From Roseiarcus sp963737365 (lineage in GTDB: Bacteria > Pseudomonadota > Alphaproteobacteria > Rhizobiales > Beijerinckiaceae), in contig CAVTSD010000007.1 in NCBI GenBank assembly GCA_963737365.1, positions 1,302,001 through 1,366,000 of the forward strand: a stretch of DNA of 64,000 nt. The letters run 5' to 3'. Position 1 is the first letter of the stretch; each line of letters begins with the position of its first letter. Below, in pieces: positions 59,244 to 64,000 of the stretch. Under the pieces are notes generated by a model, which saw only the letters and a program-made list of their open reading frames with translations, searched no databases and was not told the origin of the DNA. The translations under genes and the position numbers were made by a program.

Positions 59244-60248
59244 TTAAGGTTTGGCGACAATCAGCGAGAAGCTGCCGGGCACCATGGTCGGGCGCTGTCC
59301 CGCAGGAACCGGCTTGTCTTCGCGCTGCGCCGTGACCAGGTACGCGGTATTGCTGTCGGGGTCGAGGGCCATGGTCCGCGCGCCCTTCGCTGTCGGCAGA
59401 TTCTGCTGCACGGTGTACTTGTCGGGACTGTCTTCGTGGATGATGGTCAGCACGCCTTCTCCGCAGGACATGAAGATCTGTTGCGTCTTGGAATTGAAGC
59501 GTCCGGCGTCAACCCCATCACCAATCGGAACCGTGGTGACTACCTTGCCCGAATCGGAGTCGACGACCGCCATGATCTTGTCGTCGCATCCGGCGAACAG
59601 GCGATGGTGTTCAACGTCGAAGGCCAGCGCGCTGGGCTCATGACACGGGGCCAGGGACCAGGTGTTCAGGACGGTGTTCTTCGTAACGTCGACTTCGGCA
59701 ATCTGGCTCTTGTCCTCGATGTTCACGTAGAGCTTGCCCTTGGCATCGCTGGCGGGGAACTCCGGTTTGCCGCCCAACGGAATGGTCGCAACGACTTTAC
59801 CGGTCGCCGCGTCAACCACGGTCGAATCGTGACTGCGCGCGTTGAAGGTAAAAACGTGCTTGGAATAAGGCTCATAAAGAATCGCATCCGGCCGCTCGCC
59901 CACTTTGACGCTATCCAGTTTCTTCAGGGTTTTCAGATCGAAGATGGTGACCGTATTGTCGCCGCCATTGCTGATGAAGCCGCGATTGAGTTCGTGATCC
60001 AGCGCGACGCCGTGAATGCCGGACAGGTCGGGAATATCGTTGGTGAGCTTCAGCGTCTTGGCGTCAACCAGCATGACATGGCTGCCGCGAGTGATGAACA
60101 ACCGCTGGCCGTCCTTGTCGTAGGTGAGATAATCCCAGCCACCTTCGCCGCCGAGTGTGACTTTGTCAGTGACTTTGAACTGCTGGGCGAACGCGGGAAT
60201 CGCGGCTAGAATTCCAGCCGCCAGAACAGTAATAAGAACTTTCCTCAT
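59244..60248 (-). CDS. YncE-like beta-propeller protein
   Basis: 334 residues. A signal peptide (ending IPAFAQ) precedes repeats such as FISNGGDNTVTIFDLKTLKKLDSVKVG and RLFAGCDDKIMAVVDSDSGKVV, a seven-bladed propeller of the YncE/PQQ-like group. No redox motif is seen. It lies 34 bases from the RND gene on the same strand. Confidence 0.88.
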   Translation of the reverse strand: MRKVLITVLAAGILAAIPAFAQQFKVTDKVTLGGEGGWDYLTYDKDGQRLFITRGSHVMLVDAKTLKLTNDIPDLSGIHGVALDHELNRGFISNGGDNTVTIFDLKTLKKLDSVKVGERPDAILYEPYSKHVFTFNARSHDSTVVDAATGKVVATIPLGGKPEFPASDAKGKLYVNIEDKSQIAEVDVTKNTVLNTWSLAPCHEPSALAFDVEHHRLFAGCDDKIMAVVDSDSGKVVTTVPIGDGVDAGRFNSKTQQIFMSCGEGVLTIIHEDSPDKYTVQQNLPTAKGARTMALDPDSNTAYLVTAQREDKPVPAGQRPTMVPGSFSLIVAKP

Positions 60249-60282
60249 ATCTACTTCCTTTCTGCAGATCCGTTGAATAAGG

Positions 60283-63200
60283 CTATTCCTCGTGACTCAG
60301 ATAATAGTGAACCGCGGGCGTGATGATCAGCGACAGAACCATCGAAATGGTGATGCCGCCAATGACGGAAATTGCCAGGGGCTGAAGCATTTGCGATCCG
60401 GCGCCGAGAGCTAACGCCAGCGGCAGCATGCCGGCGACTGCAGCCATGGCGGTCATAACGATGGGGCGCAAACGACGCCGTCCGGCCTGGATCATGGCAT
60501 CGTGAGCAGTGAGTCCCGCCGCCCGAAAACGCTGATCGGCATCCAGCAGCAAGATGCCGTTCTTGGCGACGATGCCGACGACCATGATCAACCCCATAAA
60601 TGATGCGATGTTGAAGGTAGTCCGGGTAATTAAGAGCGCAAGAAAGACACCCGAGGTAGAGAGCACAGCCGACGCCAGAATCGCAACCGGTGCGGCCAGA
60701 GTTCGGAACTCAAACAGCAGCACCAGAAACACCAGCACGATGGCCAGGAGCAGCACCATCATCAAGTCGTGAAAGGACTGCTGCTGCTCGGCGTAGGTAC
60801 CGCCATAGTCCACGCGAATGCTGGACGGCACGTGTAGATTGTCGACTACCTTCTGCACTGCTGCTACCGCGCTGCCCAGATCACGTCCTTCCAGCCGAGC
60901 CGTCACTGCGATGTCGCGCTGCAGGTTCTCGCGGCGAATCTCGGTCTGCCCGGGCAGCTCCGTTATGGTTGCAATTGAGCCCAGACTGGCCGTGTGTCCG
61001 CTGGCGCTGTTTAACAGCGTATTGCTCATTGCGGCCAGCGACGCCCGGTTGCTGTCGGGATAGCGGACCCGAATCGTGTACGGAATGTCTTGCGCGATGA
61101 GGGGCGTGGCCGCAGGCTCGCCCTCGAGAATTGCCGAGGCGTCGAGCGAGACTTCTTCCGGAGTAAATCCGGCGCGGGCCGTTACTGCCGGATCGACTTT
61201 GAACACAGTTGCCGGTCCACTGATCGTGTTATCGATTCCGTTGAGGATGTCGACAACGCCGCCAACCTTGGAAATACCATCGGCCACCTTCGGTCCCCAT
61301 TCGCCGAGCAAGGTCGCATCCGGCGAGAAAAGCTTGATCTGGATGGGCTCCGGCGCGTTCGACAGATCGCCGATCATGTCCTGCAGCACCTGCGTGAACT
61401 CGACGTCGACCGCAGGCTCTTGTTGCTTAATCTGGGAGCGCAGCTCGTCCATCACTTCTTCGACGCTGTGGCTGCGCTTGCTCTTCAGCTTGACGGCAAT
61501 GTCGCCGGTATTGGCCTCCGTCACCGCCGCCAATCCGAGTTGCAGGCCGGTGCGCCGGGAGTAGCTCTCCACCTCGGGCACGCTGCGAATCATCTTTTCG
61601 GTGTGGCTGATCAACCGGTTCGTCTCGGCCAGCGATGTTCCAGCCGGGGTAATGTAGTCAAGCACGAATCCGCCTTCGTCCATCTCGGGAAGCAGGTCGG
61701 AACCCAGTCCGCGATAACAGAAGTAGGAAACGATCACTAGAAGAGCAGCAAAGATGGCGATCCAGCGCGGCCGCTCTAGAGCGAAGCGCAGCGATCGCTC
61801 GTAGAAGTCCACGACGCGGCGAAAGCGTCCGGAGAGGGCTGCATCTTCCGCCGCCAGAAGCCGATCTTTTTCGCTCAGGCTCTGGTCCACCGGAACTGCC
61901 GAGTCCTTCTTGTGGATGAAGTACTGGCTCAGCGTCGGCGTCCAGGTGAGCGCCAGAGCCAGCGACGTCAGCAGCGACACGCCGACCGTAATCGCCAGGG
62001 CGCGAAAGAAGACGCCGGTTACGCCGGTGATTGCGATCAGCGGCAGGAAGACGACGATCGGCGTGATGGTCGAACCCACGAGCGGAGCCGTGATCTCGGC
62101 GAGTGCGCTATGAATGGCCTCGATGCGTCCCTGTCCGGCATCGCGGTGCAGCGCAACGTTCTCGACGACGACGATCGCATCGTCGATCACCAGGCCGACG
62201 GCGGCGGCCAGTCCGCCAAGAGTCATCAGATTGAAGCTCTCGCCCATCACCTTCAGCGCAATGAAAGTGATCAGAACGGTCGCAGGGATCACCAGCGCGG
62301 CCACGGCTGAGGTTCCCCAGTCGCGCAGGAACAGCACCATGATGATCGACGCCAGGATCAAGCCGATGAGGATGGCGTCGCGCACGCTCTTGATCGATTC
62401 GACGACGATCTCCGACTGATCGTAGAACGGCTCAACGTTAATGCCGGGCGGCAGGCCCTGGCGGATGCGGTCGATTTCCGCATGCACCTCATCGGCGACG
62501 GCAACGGTATTCGTATCGGGCTGGCGGCTGATATTGAGCAGTACCGCCTGCTTACCGTTGGCTGTAACCATGGTGTAGACCGGCTTGACTCCGGGCGCGA
62601 CCGAGGCCACATCGGCAATGCGGACGGGAACACCGGCTTGCGTGCTCTTGATGACGATCTGCCCGAGCTGCGAGGGGTCTTTGACCTGCCCATCGATCAG
62701 CGTCAGATAGAGTTCGTGATTCTGGGGGAGTAGTCCGGGCGAGTCGATCAGGTTGGTGCGCCGCACCGCATCGAGAATGTCGCTAACCGTGATACTCGCC
62801 GCCAGTAGTTTGGAAGGGTCGGGCGTAATCGTGAACTCCGGCTCCTGCCCGCCCTGTACAACCACGGAGGCGACACCGTCAAGCCGGTTCAGACGCGGCG
62901 CCAAGTCATAAGTCGCCAGCGTCCAAAGCTGCGTTTGCGGAACGGTGTCGGAAGTGAGGCTGTAGCCGATGATGGGGAAGCTGGCAAAGCTGAGACGATG
63001 CGTGTCAATGACGGCCGTGGACGGCAATTGCGCTCGTACATGCGACAGCGCCGCGTCGACGAGCTGCAGCGTAGTCACCATGTCCACGTGCCAGTCGAAG
63101 AACAGGTCGATCTCCGCCGAACCGCGGCTGGTGATCGAGCGCACCTGCTGCAAGCCAATCACGCTGTTGACCGAGTTTTCGATGGGCCGGGTGATCGTGA

Positions 63201-63438
63201 CCATCATCTGATCGATCGGCATGACGCCGTTGTCCACGCCAATCACCACACGCGGAAAGTTGGTCTGCGGGAAAACGGAAATGGGGATGGTAAAGGCAAG
63301 GTAGGCGCCGCCAGCGGCAAGCACCAGGATGAGGAAGACCAGCGACTTGGAATACCGGCTGAACCAATAGCGATCGTCGGTTGGAACTGTGGTGCGCCGA
63401 CGCCGGATCCAGGAGCTCACCCTTTCGTGCAAGCTCAT
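60283..63438 (-). CDS. RND efflux transporter inner-membrane pump
   Basis: 1051 residues, full length and intact. Twelve membrane segments, with the proton-relay Asp pair at 419-420 (GLVIDDAIVVVEN), FPQTNFPRVV near the start and two porter halves. It works with the adaptor upstream, in an arrangement of adaptor then pump with a four-base overlap. Similarity is to hydrophobic-drug and metal types; which one is not decidable. Confidence 0.94.
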   Translation of the reverse strand: MSLHERVSSWIRRRRTTVPTDDRYWFSRYSKSLVFLILVLAAGGAYLAFTIPISVFPQTNFPRVVIGVDNGVMPIDQMMVTITRPIENSVNSVIGLQQVRSITSRGSAEIDLFFDWHVDMVTTLQLVDAALSHVRAQLPSTAVIDTHRLSFASFPIIGYSLTSDTVPQTQLWTLATYDLAPRLNRLDGVASVVVQGGQEPEFTITPDPSKLLAASITVSDILDAVRRTNLIDSPGLLPQNHELYLTLIDGQVKDPSQLGQIVIKSTQAGVPVRIADVASVAPGVKPVYTMVTANGKQAVLLNISRQPDTNTVAVADEVHAEIDRIRQGLPPGINVEPFYDQSEIVVESIKSVRDAILIGLILASIIMVLFLRDWGTSAVAALVIPATVLITFIALKVMGESFNLMTLGGLAAAVGLVIDDAIVVVENVALHRDAGQGRIEAIHSALAEITAPLVGSTITPIVVFLPLIAITGVTGVFFRALAITVGVSLLTSLALALTWTPTLSQYFIHKKDSAVPVDQSLSEKDRLLAAEDAALSGRFRRVVDFYERSLRFALERPRWIAIFAALLVIVSYFCYRGLGSDLLPEMDEGGFVLDYITPAGTSLAETNRLISHTEKMIRSVPEVESYSRRTGLQLGLAAVTEANTGDIAVKLKSKRSHSVEEVMDELRSQIKQQEPAVDVEFTQVLQDMIGDLSNAPEPIQIKLFSPDATLLGEWGPKVADGISKVGGVVDILNGIDNTISGPATVFKVDPAVTARAGFTPEEVSLDASAILEGEPAATPLIAQDIPYTIRVRYPDSNRASLAAMSNTLLNSASGHTASLGSIATITELPGQTEIRRENLQRDIAVTARLEGRDLGSAVAAVQKVVDNLHVPSSIRVDYGGTYAEQQQSFHDLMMVLLLAIVLVFLVLLFEFRTLAAPVAILASAVLSTSGVFLALLITRTTFNIASFMGLIMVVGIVAKNGILLLDADQRFRAAGLTAHDAMIQAGRRRLRPIVMTAMAAVAGMLPLALALGAGSQMLQPLAISVIGGITISMVLSLIITPAVHYYLSHEE

Positions 63439-64000
63439 TGCTTGCCCTCGGCGCCTTGGGGAGAGGATGGAGAAGCGACGACCTTCACCTGGGTGTTGTC
63501 GGGCAGACCGTACGATCCGTTGACGATAACAGTCTCCCCGCCGCCAAGACCTTTCGTGATCTGTACGCGATCACCTTCGCGAATGCCGACCTCCACTGCT
63601 ACCTGCCGGGCATGATCGCTGCTCACGATCATCACCACAGTTCCGCCGTCGGGAGTCTTCAGCAGTGCGGAGGCCGGAATCACGATCGCGTTCTTCACCG
63701 TTTGGGCTACCGCGGCGATGCTGGCCGACGTGCCAGGACGCAAGCGCCCATCGGAATTGAGAGCTTCGATCCAGATCTCGACTGTAGTGCTGTTGGGATC
63801 GAGCGCGGGACTGACCAGCGTGACCTTTCCGGGCACGTGGATGTCGCCGGGCGCGGAGATCGTCGCGGTGTCACCGACCTTCAAATAGGCTGCCTCGCTT
63901 TGTGGAATGTGCGCGCGAGCAATGACAGAGGAGGTGTCCATCACGGTCAGCAGGGGCGTGCCTGCCGCGGGCGTCTCCCCCGCGTAGTAGGGACGATCAG
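63435..64000 (-). CDS. RND adaptor (HlyD family), 5' end outside window
   Basis: The 188 visible codons cover the beta-barrel and C-terminal domain: LPPDGTV-type lipoyl exit, VGDTATISAPGDIHVPGKVTLVSPALDP, RPGTSASI and VIVNGSYGLPD. The frame runs through 64000 without a start. The end overlaps the pump gene (ATGA). Confidence 0.9.
   Translation of the reverse strand, partial: DRPYYAGETPAAGTPLLTVMDTSSVIARAHIPQSEAAYLKVGDTATISAPGDIHVPGKVTLVSPALDPNSTTVEIWIEALNSDGRLRPGTSASIAAVAQTVKNAIVIPASALLKTPDGGTVVMIVSSDHARQVAVEVGIREGDRVQITKGLGGGETVIVNGSYGLPDNTQVKVVASPSSPQGAEGKQ

Noticed and set aside
32000..64000. Right half as a 32-kb genomic island in the alphaproteobacterium
   Set aside because: It carries ordinary acidobacterial housekeeping genes (hemL, thiE, pgeF) and no mobility gene, and its first gene is cut mid-repeat; an assembly join is simpler.

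Overview
The window reads as two unrelated bacterial genomes joined near position 32,080. Positions 1 to about 32,000 look like an alphaproteobacterium, probably Hyphomicrobiales (Rhizobiales). The signs are a GTP/ATP-type homoserine kinase overlapping RNase HI, a DUF2852 protein, a SdhC-like redox-type adenylate cyclase, a Zur-linked zinc ABC transporter, and leuS overlapping lptE. Positions from about 32,080 to 64,000 look like an acidobacterium of the Terriglobia type. The signs are GloVer-repeat and Ig-like secreted proteins, an exosortase/EpsI/TPR locus, a short S53 peptidase, dispersed GTCATCC...GGATGAC palindromes, and a different housekeeping set (thiE, hemL, pgeF, deoxynucleoside kinase). 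At the seam the acidobacterial secreted protein is cut in the middle of an Ig-like repeat. I read this as an assembly chimera, not as a natural island.

Alphaproteobacterial half, left to right: thrB-rnhA; a small unknown gene converging on a FeeM-like N-acyl amino acid synthase; a membrane PAS-GGDEF-EAL protein; a frameshifted tlpA divergent from argH; zur divergent from znuA-znuC-znuB; a cyclase combining a possible diheme anchor, a [2Fe-2S] domain and a catalytic domain (one frameshift); a GNAT acetyltransferase; a decayed G1 (eqolisin) peptidase; an Orn/Lys/Arg decarboxylase (one frameshift) and acetate kinase; an MltB-type lytic transglycosylase; an amidase plus a complete dipeptide-type ABC transporter (SBP, two permeases, two ATPases) with a DUF2852 gene inside the cluster; lptE-leuS; and a choloylglycine-hydrolase-like enzyme (one frameshift).

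Acidobacterial half: the truncated secreted malectin/Ig-like protein; a 980-base non-coding gap; exosortase, EpsI and a TPR lipoprotein with five frameshifts, ending at a strong terminator; small unknown genes; a broken S53 peptidase; a seven-repeat GloVer protein; a TetR-regulated HlyD/ABC-2 efflux operon with several frameshifts; pgeF; thiE; a deoxynucleoside kinase; a polysaccharide deacetylase; an ECF sigma factor with a membrane partner and a secreted protein; hemL; a secreted DinB-like protein; a YncE-like propeller; and an RND pump with its adaptor running off the right edge.

Many one-base indels interrupt otherwise well conserved genes in 6-50 kb. Most are probably consensus errors. 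The G1 peptidase is the exception and looks truly decayed. I found no tRNA, rRNA, CRISPR array, transposase or integrase. No wholly new system stands out. The best leads are the redox-type cyclase, the FeeM-like gene with a perfect dyad upstream, the exosortase locus without visible cargo, the palindromic repeat family and the seam itself.
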